A DNA stretch of 64,000 bases from the NCBI GenBank assembly GCA_963680875.1, contig OY804589.1, forward strand, positions 23,703,462-23,767,461, read 5' to 3'. Below the pieces are notes generated by a model, which was not told the origin of the DNA, ran no database searches, and was given only the letters and a program-made list of their open reading frames with translations. Positions 1-11,703 of this stretch are shown piece by piece. Numbering within the stretch: position 1 is the stretch's first letter; each line of letters begins with the position of its first letter. The stretch is from Bathymodiolus brooksi. Its lineage: Eukaryota > Mollusca > Bivalvia > Mytilida > Modiolidae. The position numbers were made by a program, and so were the translations under genes.

Positions 1-2050
1 CGGTACGATTTATGTTGATTTGATATGTGTATACTGTATATAAATCAATGGTTATAGTTATTCTGTTGGTGTATATTAGAGAAAACATATCTGTAATAAA
101 ATTGTGTCAAAAGAAAGTGATGTAAAGTGTAAATTGTTCAGTAGTTGTTGGGATTAAGGAATGGCAACCATGTCTACACTAATTTTGGAACAAATCCGGA
201 ATAAATATTCTGCACTGTCAGAAATAAGAATATTTCTAAATAGAACGACGATAAAAACTATTTTAAATATTCGGCTTCGGCACTAAGAAATAAGAATATT
301 TCTAAATAGATCGACGATAAAAACTATCTTAAATAGTCTGCACTTTAAGAAATAAGAATATTTCTAAATAGAACGATGATAAAACGCTATTATATAAAAT
401 CAGTACTATCTGATTAATTATAATTACGATGTGCACTGATCAAAGATCAAATGAGAAGTGATTGCTAAATAACTACCAATGATGACACTGTTTTGACAGT
501 ACACAGTAATTTGTGATCTTGAACTTTATCATTTACAGGAGGATGTCTTTTCATTCAAATTAGAATCCCAAACTGTATATATTGTCTAGACTAATTAGGA
601 AATTGTATATAACAAAAGTTGTATGGCTTCTTTGACATCTGTCATCTTACAGCTAATAAAAAGAATCCCAGTAGAGATTTAGACAGTTTATTTTATGTTG
701 CAAATTAGAAATTCAGTTAAAAATTGCATAATGTGAATGAATTGTAAATATATTTATTTAATTTTTTTTAATAAAGTACCCAAAATTTTTATTAAATCCA
801 TAATTTCATTAAAAAAAAGTCTTAAAAGTTTGGAAATTGTAAGTTATAACATCTGTTCTTCGTAGGAACTTACAAACCGGCACGATCGGAAAAAGAAAAA
901 ATGAGATAATATTTTCTTTATATATTTTTATTTGAAAATTTTTAATTAGAGTAAAAATCCAACTTTATTGCCACATTATTGTAATTTAAGTACTGAAAAT
1001 TATGATTAAATCCAGATTTTCATGTAAGTAACACTTATAACTATGTAATTAGTAGATTATGGCTTCTTTTCTTCATGTCCGCCGGCAAATAGCCGCGATT
1101 GAGAAAAGAAGAACAGTGATAATATTAGCTAAACTATATCGTTTTTATTATTTTTTTTTTTATTTCTCTATAGGTAGGATTTAAAACAACATAAATAGCA
1201 GAACCACGTTATCGCCACAATAGATAACCCCGGATAATATTCATACGTTTACCGATTTCACTTCGTTACTTATACACCAGAAAAAAAATATATCAGAAAA
1301 GTCGAAAAGAAGAACAATATATCGTTTTAAATAAAAAAAAATTGTAATAAAGTAAAGAAAATGATGATTAAATTCAGATTTTCATGTAAATCACACTCAA
1401 AACTAAGTAAAACGTAGATTATGACTTCTTTTCTTCATGTCGATCTGCAAATCGCCGCGATTGGGAAAAGAAGAACAATGATCATATTTGCTGAAATATA
1501 TCGTTTTAAATATTTGTTTTTGTAATAAAGTAAAGAAATCTAGATTTTCATATATCTGTTTTCTCTAATGTACACCAACAGAATAACTATAACCATTGAT
1601 TTATATACAGTATACACATATTAAATCAACATAAATCGCACCGGACTCTGTTGTCCGCCATTTTGAATACCGGACTCTATTTACATATCATCTTGTATAT
1701 ATGAATATTTCCACGTTACTTGCTATTTTATTCAATCTTTGATAAAATGCCTATAGATAAACACATATACAATAATAATCAATCTTTAAATGTACAGAAT
1801 ACATGCTGTAAATCGACGATATTGCTACCGGACTCTATATCCGCCATTTTGAATCTATGAACGATTGCTGATCACCTTATATATTTCAATAACAACCTAT
1901 TATTTAGTATTTATTTTGTTGGAAATTATAAGAATTATATAAAAAACAACCAATACCACAGGAATACATCATTTAATATACATATAAACTAATATTAAGC
2001 CTCCGGACTCTACCGGACTTCTCCGGACTCTTCCGGACTCTGTTTAGTAG
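1..2050. mobile_element. TIR element copy A (left end outside window)
   Basis: Bases 1-1560 recur in direct orientation at about 2972-4540, and 1553-2050 is the inverted complement of 2562-3064, so this is the right-hand 2 kb of the element seen complete at 2562-4998. The right end reads CTGTTTAGTAG followed by TA. The terminal 500 bp carry many copies of CCGGACTCT and two of CCGCCATTTTGAAT. The interior has three tandem copies of a ~65-bp unit (220-385) and diverged copies of a 180-bp unit (1040-1500). No coding sequence is seen, so it is probably non-autonomous. Confidence 0.8.
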
Positions 2051-2052
2051 TA

Positions 2053-2559
2053 CCGGGTTTTCACCGGGAATCATGTTACGGTTTCCTCCATCAATAACAC
2101 TAACCGCCACGTGCACGGTGTAACTGATATATTGTTCAAAGTGGCGTTAAACACCATAACCCTAACCCCCTACTACCAACAGAAAGGCTGCCATTCCGAA
2201 AAACTCAATCAGCATTTTTGTTTCCATTTAGTACTTTCCAGTCCATATTTAGCACCCAGTCACTGAGGAATAACATAGATTTAAAAAAACAAATTGAATA
2301 TTTCGTGTCTTGTGCAATAAATCAGCAGATATACGTGTTTGTTTTTTCCTGTGCGTAACACGCAATAAATAGTTAATAAAACCTAATCAATCTATCGATA
2401 TATCAAAATAACAAACTCTAAATTACTGGTGAACACGAGAATAATATAAAGATTCGATACTAGATTATTGACGATGAAGGATAGTTACAGAGAACTGAAT
2501 GGCAGAAAAAACATGACACACGATTGTAAAATAGCCTGACTCATTCGGGTTGGGTGGGG
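2053..2559. other. Spacer between TIR element copies, with SINE-A tail
   Basis: About 2085-2172 is the 3' tail of SINE family A on the plus strand (accACTAACCGCCAC... through GCGTTAAACACCA and a CCCTAACCCC end). The other ~390 bp are unique AT-rich sequence with nothing recognisable. Confidence 0.6.
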
Positions 2560-2561
2560 TA

Positions 2562-4998
2562 CTACTAAACAGAGTCCGGTAGAGTCCGAAGAAGTCCGGT
2601 AGAGTCCGGAGGCTTAATATTAGTTTACATGTATATTAAATGATGTATTCCTGTGGTATTGGTTGTTTTTTTTTATATATTTCTTATAATTTCCAACAAA
2701 ATAAATACTAAATAATAGGTTTTTATTGAAATATACAAGGTGATCAGCAATCGTTCATAGATTCAAAATGGCGGATATAGAGTCCGGTAGCAATATCGTC
2801 GATTTACAGCATGTATTCTGTACATTTAATGATTGATTATTATTGTATATGTGTTTATCTATAGGCATTTTATCAAAGATTGAATAAAATAGCAAGTAAC
2901 GTGGAAATATTCATATATACAAGATGATATGTAAATAGAGTCCGGTATTCAAAATGGCGGACAACAGAGTCCGGTACGATTTATGTTGATTTGATATGTG
3001 TATACTGTATATAAATCAATGGTTATAGTTATTCTGTTGGTGTATATTAGAGAAAACATATCTGTAATAAAATTGTGTCAAAAGAAAGTGATGTAAAGTG
3101 TAAATTGTTCAGTAGTTGTTGGGATTAAGGAATGGCAACCATGTCTACACTAATTTTGGAACAAATCCGGAATAAATATTCTGCACTGTCAGAAATAAGA
3201 ATATTTCTAAATAGAACGACGATAAAAACTATTTTAAATATTCGGCTTCGGCACTAAGAAATAAGAATATTTCTAAATAGATCGACGATAAAAACTATCT
3301 TAAATAGTCTGCACTTTAAGAAATAAGAATATTTCTAAATAGAACGATGATAAAACGCTATTATATAAAATCAGTACTATCTGATTAATTATAATTACGA
3401 TGTGCACTGATCAAAGATCAAATGAGAAGTGATTGCTAAATAACTACCAATGATGACACTGTTTTGACAGTACACAGTAATTTGTGATCTTGAACTTTAT
3501 CATTTACAGGAGGATGGCTTTTCATTCAAATTAGAATCCCAAACTGTATATATTGTCTAGACTAATTAGGAAATTGTATATAACAAAAGTGTTATGGCTT
3601 CTTTGACATCTGTCACCTTACAGCTAAAAAAAAGAATCCCAGTAGACATTTAGACAGTTTATTTTATGTTGCAAATTGGAAATTCAGTTAAAAAATGCAT
3701 AATATGAATGAATTGTAAATATATTTATTTAATTTTTTTTAATAAAGTACCCAAATTTTTATTAAATCCATAATTTCATTAAAAAAAAGTCTTAAAAATT
3801 TGGAAATTGTAAGTTATAACATCTGTTCTTCGTAGGAACTTACAAACCGCCATTTCTTTATATATTTTTATTTGAAAATGTTTAATTAGAGTAAAAATTC
3901 AAATTTATTGCCACATTATTGTAATTTAAGTACTGAAAATTATGATTAAATCCAGATTTTCATGTAAGTAACACTTATAACTATGTAATTAGTAGATTAT
4001 GGCTTCTTTTCTTCATGTCCGCCGGCAAATAGCCGCGATTGAGAAAAGAAGAACAGTGATAATATTAGCTAAACTATATCGTTTTTATTATTATTATTTT
4101 TATTTCTCTATAGGTAGCATTTAAAACGACATAAATAGCAGAACCACGTTATCGCCACAATAGATAACCCCGGATAATATTCATACGTTTACCGATTTCA
4201 CTTTGTTACTTATACACCAGAAAAACAAAAATATCAGAAAAGTCGAAAAGAAGAACAGTGATAATATTTGCTAAAATATATCGTTTTGAATATTTTTTTT
4301 TGTAATAAAGTAAAGAAAATGATGATTAAATTCAGATTTTCATGTAAATCACACTCAAAACTAAGTAAAACGTAGATTATGACTTCTTTTCTTCATGTCG
4401 ATCTGCAAATCGCCGCGATTGGGAAAAGAAGAACAATGATCATATTTGCTGAAATATATCGTTTTAAATATTTGTTTTTGTAATAAAGTAAAGAAATCTA
4501 GATTTTCATATATCTGTTTTCTCTAATGTACACCAACAGAATAACTATAACCATTGATTTATATACAGTATACACATATCAAATCAACATGAATCGTACC
4601 GGACTCTGTTGTCCGCCATTTTGAATACCGGACTCTATTTACATATCATCTTGTATATATGAATATTTCCACGTTACTTGCTATTTTATTCAATCTTTGA
4701 TAAAATGCCTATAGATAAACTCATATACAATATTAATCAATCATTAAATGTACAGAATACATGCTGTAAATCGACGATATTGCTACCGGACTCTGTATCC
4801 GCCATTTTGAATCTATGAACGATTGCTGATCACCTTGTATATTTCAATAAAAACTTATTATTTAGTATTTATTTTGTTGGAAATTATAAGAAATATATAA
4901 AAAACAACCAATACCACAGGAATACATCATTTAATATACATATAAACTAATATTAAGCCTCCGGACTCTACCGGACTTCTCCGGATTCTGTTTAGTAG
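2562..4998. mobile_element. Complete 2.4-kb element with ~500-bp terminal inverted repeats
   Basis: The left TIR (2562-3064) and right TIR (about 4509-4998) are near-perfect inverted complements. Both ends read CTACTAAACAG outward and are flanked by TA (2560-2561, 4999-5000), compatible with a TA target duplication. Clusters of CCGGACTC fill the first 70 bp of each end. The interior matches copy A over ~1.5 kb with few differences, including a ~40-bp deletion near 3850. There is no transposase ORF. The TA target suggests an IS630/Tc1/mariner-type mobiliser, but the termini match no family I can name. Confidence 0.8.
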
Positions 4999-5002
4999 TA
5001 CC

Positions 5003-5262
5003 GGGGTTGGGTGTGTTTAACGCTATTTTCAACAATGTGTCAGCTATATCGTGGCTGTCAGTTTTATTGGTGGGGGAAACCGGAGTATCCGGAGAAAGCC
5101 ACCGACCTACCGCAAGTCACTAACAAACTTGATCACATGATGTTGTATTAAATACATTTTGTCATGACCGGGATTCGAACTCACAACTTTAGTGGTGACA
5201 GGCACCGATTGGAAAGGTAGTTGTAAATACAACAACCATACGATCATGACCACGGCGGCCCC
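5003..5262 (-). mobile_element. SINE family A, full length
   Basis: On the minus strand it starts GGGGCCGCCGTGG, has a tRNA-like B box GAGTTCGAATCCCGG, then a conserved body (CGGTTTCCCCCACCAATAAA) and a tail ending GCGTTAAACAC. Other copies in this window share the same order, which defines the family: a pol III tRNA-derived head plus a conserved ~90-bp tail domain. Similar tails are common in mollusc genomes (recollection, not searched). Confidence 0.75.
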
Positions 5263-5320
5263 TATATCTTCTAAAATCATTGAACATAATACAGACCACG
5301 ACATATGAAGTAGGAAATCC

Positions 5321-6977
5321 AGGTCATGGCTTGGCGGGTTATTATTTCCAGGTCATGGCTTGGCGGGTTATTATTTCCAGGTCATGGCTTGCCGGGTTAT
5401 TATTTCCAGGTCATGGCTTGGTGGGTTATTATTTCCAGGTCATGGCTTGGCGGGTTATTATTTCCAGGTCATGGCTTGCTGGGTTATTATTTCCAGGTCA
5501 TGGCTTGGCGGGTTATTATTTCCAGGTCATGGCTTGGTGGGTTATTATTTCCAGGTCATGGCTTGGCGGGTTATTATTTCCAGGTCATGGCTTGATGGGT
5601 TATTATTTACAGGTCATGACTTGGTGGGTTATTATTTCCAGGTCATGGCTTGGCGGGTTATTATTTCCAGGTCATGGCTTGACGGGTTATTATTTCCAGG
5701 TCATGGCTTGGCGGGTTATTATTTCCAGGTCATGGCTTGGCGGGTTATTATTTCCAGGTCATGGCTTGGCGGGTTATTATTTCCAGGTCATGGCTTGGCG
5801 GATTATTATTGCCAGGTCATGGCTTGGCGGGTTATTATTTCCAGGTCATGGCTTGGCGGGTTATTATTTCCAGGTCATGGCTTGGCGGGTTATTATTTCC
5901 AGGTCATGGCTTGGCGGGTTATTATTTCCTGCAGGTCATGGATTGGCGGGTTATTATTTCCAGGTCATGGCTTGGTGGGTTATTATTTCCAGATCATGGC
6001 TTGGCGGGTTATTATTTCCAGGTCATGGCTTGGTGGGTTATTATTTCCAGATCATGGCTTGGCGGGTTATTATTTCCAGGTCATGGCTTGGCGGGTTATT
6101 ATTTCCTGCAGGTCATGGATTGGCGGGTTATTATTTCCAGGTCATGGCTTGGCGGGTTATTATTTGCGGATCATGGCTTGGAGGGTTATTATTTCCAGGT
6201 CATGGATTGGCGGGTTATTATTTCCAGATCATGGCTTGGCAGGTTATTATTTCCAGATCATGGCTTGGCGGGTTATTATTTCCAGGTCATGGCTTGGCGG
6301 GTTATTATTTCCAGGTCATGGCTTAGCGGGTTATTATTTCCAGGTCATGGCTTGGTGGGTTATTATTTCCAGGTCATGGCTTAGCGGGTTATTATTTCCA
6401 GGTCATGGCTTGGCGGGTTATTATTTCCAGGTCATGGCTTAGCGGGTTATTATTTCCAGGTCATGGCTTGGCGGGTTATTATTTCCAGGTCATGGCTTGG
6501 TGGGTTATTATTTCCAGGTCATGGCTTGGTGGGTTATTATTTCCAGGTCATGGCTTAGCGGGTTATTATTTCCAGGTCATGGCTTGGCGGGTTATTATTT
6601 CCAGGTCATGGCTTAGGGGGTTATTATTTCCAGGTCATGGCTTGGTGGGTTATTATTTCCAGGTCATGGCTTGGCGGGTTATTATTTCCAGGTCATGGCT
6701 TGGTGGGTTATTATTTCCAGGTCATGGCTTGGCGGGTTATTATTTCCAGGTCATGACTTGGCGGGTTATTATTTCCAGGTCATGGCTTAGCGGGTTATTA
6801 TTTCCAGGTCATGGCTTAGCGGGTTATTATTTCCAGGTCATGGCTTGGCGGGTTATTTCCAGGTCCTGGCTTGGTGGGTTATTATTTCCAGGTCATGGCT
6901 TAGCGGGTTATTATTTCCAGGTCATGGCTTGGTGGGTTATTATTTCTAGGTCATGGTTTGGCGGGTTATTATTTCCA
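5321..6977. repeat. 29-bp minisatellite, about 57 copies
   Basis: The unit is GGTCATGGCTTGGCGGGTTA plus TTATTTCCA (29 bp). Variants are single substitutions and occasional 3-bp changes (TTCCTGCAGG at three places). Because 29 is not a multiple of three and the unit has no stop on the plus strand, all three forward frames stay open for long stretches and translate as the same 29-residue repeat. This is a tandem-repeat artefact, not a protein gene. Confidence 0.95.
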
Positions 6978-7189
6978 ATGCTGATCTTACCATTAAAAAA
7001 GACACTTTTTAATGTGAGGATTATGACAACACTAGCCCTACAATATAAGACTCAAAGCATTTACCTTTTTTCATTTGATTTTGTCTTTTGTTTTAAGTGT
7101 AGGAAATATACGTAGATATCCTCTAGACTATTATAACTACATTTTACTACTCCAACTTGTTAAAATAGACTTTATGGTGCTATCTTGCC

Positions 7190-7440
7190 GAATAAAGGTA
7201 ATAACAAAATTACCGAACTCCGAACAATCTTACAAAGGGAAAGTCAAAACTCATAAGCATATAAACAGACAAAATCAGTCAACAACCGGAAAACTGTGAA
7301 AACCGTAATGACCCTGACTTGGTACAGGCATTTCTAAAGAAATGGTGGGTTGAATCAGATTTTAAAGCGCCAAACCTCCCCCTTTCATTACGGCACAAAG
7401 TTTCCGGCTGTCAACACTTCGCGGGTAGACATGACGATAA
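7190..7440 (+). repeat. Dispersed repeat D1, copy 1
   Basis: Starts GGTAATAACAAAATTACCGA, includes GACTTGGTACAGGCATTTCT and AAATGGTGGGTTGA. A second copy at 9211-9362 is nearly identical over 150 bp. The phrase around GACTTGGTACAGGCATTT resembles a repeat I associate with mussel genomes. Function unknown. Confidence 0.6.
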
Positions 7441-8390
7441 AGGTGGACACATTACCCAGTTTGATTAAAATCACATATCTGACTTGTTCTCCTTTTCTGA
7501 TATGTCGCTGCGTCAGCATGGAATGGAGGTTTGGGGTTCACACGAATGTGAGCGGTCGTGAATACACTGTCAAACCTGCTTTAGTGACTACCTCTATTAA
7601 GCAATACCTTGTATTATGTGACCTTATTAATTTATATTTCATTTCACATCACATTTCACATTAATTAAACCTGTATTTAGTGTCCTATAGTTTGATTTGA
7701 TCATATTTCAGTGTTCCCTTGGAATTTGGAAGGTGACATACTACATGTGTTACTGTATATGTGTCAGGGGCATCGATTTAGACTTTTTCTACAAGTTTTC
7801 GTTGGAATTTTGGAATTGCTCGAACGGAGTGGAATTATTTGTGTTTCATTATTTTTGACAGATTATCTCGACTCTGAGCTAACCTGTATTTGCTCTTAGT
7901 CCTTGTAGGTGACAATTTAAATTAAAATTATATATTTGTTGTATGTTTTTCCTTTTGTAAAAAAATCAAAAAATGCAAAACTTATTTGAATTAGAATCAA
8001 GGAAAATAATACTATTGTTTCAACAGATTTCCTTTTTCATGTCAGGGTATCTGGAATGCGGGATCAGTCGGAGAGTCCGATAATCTAACGGTCCGATAGT
8101 CCGAAACATATTTTAAACTGGGAATAATAATGTCTATATACTTTATGCTTACATAATTTATAACTTGTTTATTTAATTGATTTTTGGGGCGATTTATTCA
8201 GATAAAATGGCACATGCACCATCTGGTAGGCTAAAGTGAACCAGTGACAGAGAAATTCAGGAAGGAGATGTGATTTCTATGTCTCGCCAAAATCGACTTT
8301 GTCGCAGGCGAGATACAAAAAAAAATGAATCTTAACAGAAGCCATAGATGAACGTGCAAACATGCAAAACCACATGATTGATTGATTGAT
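7441..8390. other. No recognised feature
   Basis: AT-rich sequence. A 104-codon open frame at 7350-7664 overlaps repeat D1, has no domain, and is not taken as a gene. Short phrases such as GTCGGAGAGTCCGATAATC near 8070 look like repeat remnants. Confidence 0.4.
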
Positions 8391-8785
8391 TTGTATTTAA
8401 CGCCAACATTAGCAGTATTTCAGCTACATCGTGGCGTTAGAACCATATGATATATTTGGAATCTTCAATTTTCACAATAGCTAGGTGACCAAATAAATGG
8501 ACAAGTGAGCTTTTCCAAGCGTTGCCATGGATACCTTAACCTATATTACTAGGGTCTTATGTTTACCAAAAGCTTTTATTATTTTCAAGTATACTGAAAA
8601 CAAAAGGATTTGAGGTTTTACAACTCTCAATTGCTAACAGGCAAAACGAGAATCTGCATTTTTTTTTTCAAAACAATTTTATATTTAAATAACCGGATTG
8701 TAATGTGTGTGTGTGATTGATTGATTGGTGTTAAACGCCAACTTTAGCAATGCTTCAGTTATATCGTGGCGTCAATGTGTGTGTG
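8391..8785. repeat. Two SINE tail fragments
   Basis: 8391-8455 and 8717-8785 each contain an inverted SINE-A tail (TTAACGCCAA...TTTCAGCTACATCGTGGCG and GTTAAACGCCAACTTTAGCA). Heads are missing, so both are 5'-truncated. Confidence 0.6.
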
Positions 8786-9059
8786 TGGCGTTTCCTGCAA
8801 TTGGTAATTTATCTTGCAGCACCCCATTTTGTGTAATGGTGTACCGTTATATATCACATTTAATTTTACCCGTAACTGATCCATTAACAATTTACTGTTA
8901 GTAGAGTGGATCGATGAAGCCTTGTGTTGAGATCAATACATAACAATTGTTTATACTCGAGTGTGAATAGAACGTGTAAAGATATCAAATAAATATTAAC
9001 ATTGCTTCAATTATAAACGTTATAAAATGTTTTATTACAGTTCAAAGGATGGTCAAATT
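8786..9059. other. No recognised feature
   Basis: AT-rich, no ORF, repeat or RNA gene recognised. Confidence 0.4.
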
Positions 9060-9165
9060 TCGAAATTACCTGCTACAACAAGAGTTTGAAGATACCAAAG
9101 GGATAATCAGTTAGAATCCGTAAATCGAAGATGGACAGACAACACAATGGCCAAACTACTTCACG
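9060..9165 (-). repeat. Dispersed repeat D2 (inverted copy)
   Basis: Contains TTTGAAGATACCAAAGGGAT and GATGGACAGACAACACAATG. It is the complement of 9890-10010, and diverged copies lie at 41345-41450 and 61031-61095. A very similar phrase is common in mussel genomes (recollection). Confidence 0.6.
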
Positions 9166-9210
9166 AAGTAGAATCGTTCGGTTTTATGTCAATTAGATAT
9201 GGTATAATAT

Positions 9211-9362
9211 GGGTAATAACAAAATTACCGAACTCCGAACAATCTTACAAAGGGAAAGTCAAAACTCATAATTATATAAACAGACAAATTCAGTCAACAA
9301 CCGGAAAACCGTAATGACCCTGACTTGGTACAGGCATTTCTAAAGAAATGGTGGGTTGATGG
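9211..9362 (+). repeat. Dispersed repeat D1, copy 2
   Basis: Matches 7195-7350 almost base for base, lacking a short GTGAAAA duplication found in copy 1. The match ends after AAATGGTGGGTTGA. Confidence 0.75.
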
Positions 9363-9430
9363 GATGCCATTATAGAATCGCATCCCATGAATATTAGAAG
9401 AATACTTCTATTTTTCTACCAAATACATCC

Positions 9431-9674
9431 ACGCAGCATGAAGGAGAAAGAACAACAACTGGTTGGCTCGGAATCAAGATAATGTGTCCGAGTGGCGCTA
9501 CATTTTTATCCGCAGACTGGTGTTTCATTGAGCGAGCTAGCACTATAAAAAATCCAACTAAGCGTGTTGGTCTAGTACAAAGCGGACCTCATCATCTCCT
9601 TGAAAATTAACTTGTTCTCGTTATGATAAAGCTGGAAAATGGCTGAGTTGGCGTTAAACAACAATCACTCACTA
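9431..9674 (+). mobile_element. SINE family B, 5'-truncated
   Basis: Has the family B body (GGTTGGCTCGGAATCA, CGAGTGGCGC, AGCACTATAAAAAATCCAAC, GTTGGTCTAGTACAAAGCGG) and tail (GAGTTGGCGTTAAACAACAA). The tRNA-like head seen at 27083 is absent. Confidence 0.75.
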
Positions 9675-9870
9675 ACCCACTCTACCAAATACTGACCGCC
9701 TACAACAAGTGGACGATTTGGTCTGAGATGAATTCATATTTTCACACCATATTAAGCGAGTCCCATAATAAGCACATACTATAGAGTACAGGTATAGGAA
9801 AACTATTGGCATAATAAATCTCTCTGAGCACATGATTTCAATCTCAGTTTATAGGGTTCGTGTTGCTCAA
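9675..9870. other. No recognised feature
   Basis: Short AT-rich gap between repeats; nothing recognised. Confidence 0.35.
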
Positions 9871-10015
9871 TATTTAGTTTTCTGTGTAGTATTTTGTAGA
9901 TCATTGTTTATTCTTTTGTCCTTTTTTCTTTTGGCCATTGCGTTGTATGTTCGTCTTCGATTTTACGGATTCTTATTACCCTTTGGTATCTTCAAACTCT
10001 TCATACATTGAAATG
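9871..10015 (+). repeat. Dispersed repeat D2 (direct copy)
   Basis: Contains TTTCTTTTGGCCATTGCGTT and CCCTTTGGTATCTTCAAACT. It is the complement of the 9060-9165 copy. The overlapping 76- and 70-codon open frames on both strands are repeat shadows. Confidence 0.6.
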
Positions 10016-10573
10016 CACGCGATCGTCCATTTTGATCAGAACAACTGTTGTTTGAATAACTTTTGCACCAATTTGACATTCCGACAGATTTATCATCAAA
10101 CCAGTGGACCTTCGAACAAATGGACCATCGGCCTAATGAACTGTTGGAATAATGAACATTCAGAATAAAGAACATTCGGTTCAGTGGAACCTCGGACCAA
10201 TGTAATGGAATCCATGTCCCTTATCATACAGTGTGCCTATGCAAATTTAGCAGTATCAGTAAGCTACACCCCGACTGTAAGTTTGTATTCAGCCTCAGCT
10301 AACATGGCTGATGGTGGAGTTCTCCTTTAGCACAAGTAGTAGAACTTATACTACAATGTGAGATGCATCAAATCCAACCCCACCGTGTACCTTACATTTT
10401 ATGAAGATAAAATGGGCTCTATTGTCATATTATCCCCAATTTAATAGAATGAAAAAGAAGCAAGAAACCAAAAAACCAAAACTGTCGAAACAGCTCTAAA
10501 ATCTAATAGAAAATCGAAGAAAGAGGCCAAATTGATACCCCTCACACAAATACATGATCGCTCATTTTCCTGG
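10016..10573. other. No recognised feature
   Basis: Unique AT-rich sequence. A run of short phrases such as AACCAGTGGACC, CAAATGGACCATCGG and AGTGGAACCTCGGACC (10098-10200) looks like a decayed short tandem repeat. Confidence 0.35.
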
Positions 10574-10735
10574 CTTGAATCTCAGTCTTTGAAATGCAAA
10601 TTTGAATTAACTGGTCCGAATCAAATTCTTGAATTTATTTTTATATAGTTCTTTAAAAAATCTCTGAAAGATTTACTGGTTCGCACAAAGTTTTAATAGT
10701 CTTTGGCCGGAGGATGGTGCTCATAGTGATAATTG
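10574..10735 (+). repeat. Dispersed repeat D3, copy 1
   Basis: Aligns with 26158-26310 in direct orientation: shared TTGAAATG, AATCAAATTCTT, ATTTTTATATAGTTCT, ACAAAGTTTTA and ATGGTGCTCAT. Diverged copies of an unnamed family. Confidence 0.55.
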
Positions 10736-11442
10736 TTTGATACGAACACTTCAATAGACAAAAGTGGCGGGGTTAGACTAGCTATATGACCAAAAACTAA
10801 GTCACCAATAATTTCCAGAACAGGACAATTGGTCATGTTGAATCTTGATAGTTGGTATATCGATCGTTATCAAGGTTTAATTCCGCTCGATGTGATGGAG
10901 GGTAACAACGGGTATACTCGTCAACCTGAGATTATAAGAACGGTAGTATATGTACATACCCCCTCCCCACTTATTGCGCAAGAATGTCTTCTTGTGCTCT
11001 GTGTTAGCTTACAATAAGAGGTCCTGACATCAAATCCCGTTGGATAATTTGCGTTTTCTTTTGCTCTGCGTTAGCATACAATAAGGTTCATACATCGAAT
11101 ACCGTTGGAGAAATTGTGTTTTCCAAAAATAATAAAAACGTAGATATCAAATTTAGAGCACACGACACGTTTCTGTAAAAATGTTCATCAAGTACGCTCA
11201 AAATCGAAAGAAAGCCAAATCATTTAAAGTTTTGATAGCAATAAAGAGCCAAAGGGCATAAACAGAATAGCCAAAATAAGCTACGGTCACCTATGCCTGA
11301 GGGAGGAGAACCTTGAAATAGTATTTAAATTTACATGAGCAAATTTGCTTAATTAAACATTGTGACAAGATGCTTTTCCTATTGTCATACAATGTTTTTC
11401 TTATTGTGATGCAAAAAAGGTAATGTGATATAAAATGCATCG
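10736..11442. repeat. Mostly unique; 64-bp repeat pieces
   Basis: Two tandem copies of a ~64-bp unit (GCTCTGCGTTAGCATACAAT ... CCGTTGGAGAAATT) lie at 10998-11130, and another at 11520-11612 inside the WDR86 intron. The rest is AT-rich with nothing recognised. Confidence 0.5.
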
Positions 11443-11703
11443 TCAGGTTGCAGTCGTAACATCTACTATTCCTTCAGTACAGTTTACAGGATGACTGTTC
11501 AAACAATATGTTACATACTGTTGGAGAAATTGCGTTGTATTTAGCTCTGCGTTAGCATACAATAAGGTCCCGACATCGAATACCGTTGGAGAAATTGCGT
11601 TTTCAGATATAAAATATAATCTAAATTTACAGTAGAATAATATGCAGAGGAAAAATATGATTAAGTATACTAAACATTTGTTCAAACAATATATGGTACA
11701 TAC
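11443..11703 (-). other. Start of WDR86 intron 1
   Basis: Sequence after the donor GTATGTACC. It is AT-rich, includes a copy of the 64-bp repeat at 11520-11612, and loses WD40 similarity immediately. Confidence 0.6.

Noticed and set aside
1..5000. Tandem duplication artefact of assembly
   Set aside because: The two copies differ by several substitutions and small indels, and each ends at the same TIR boundary next to different flanks, as expected for separate insertions.
5280..7115. Long repetitive proteins of 215-360 residues in three overlapping frames
   Set aside because: They are translations of the stop-free 29-bp minisatellite; three equally open frames on one strand rule out ordinary coding.
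11443..11703. C-terminal extension of the WDR86 ORF
   Set aside because: WD40 similarity stops exactly at the ATGCAG|GTATGT donor; the remainder is AT-rich intron with a repeat.
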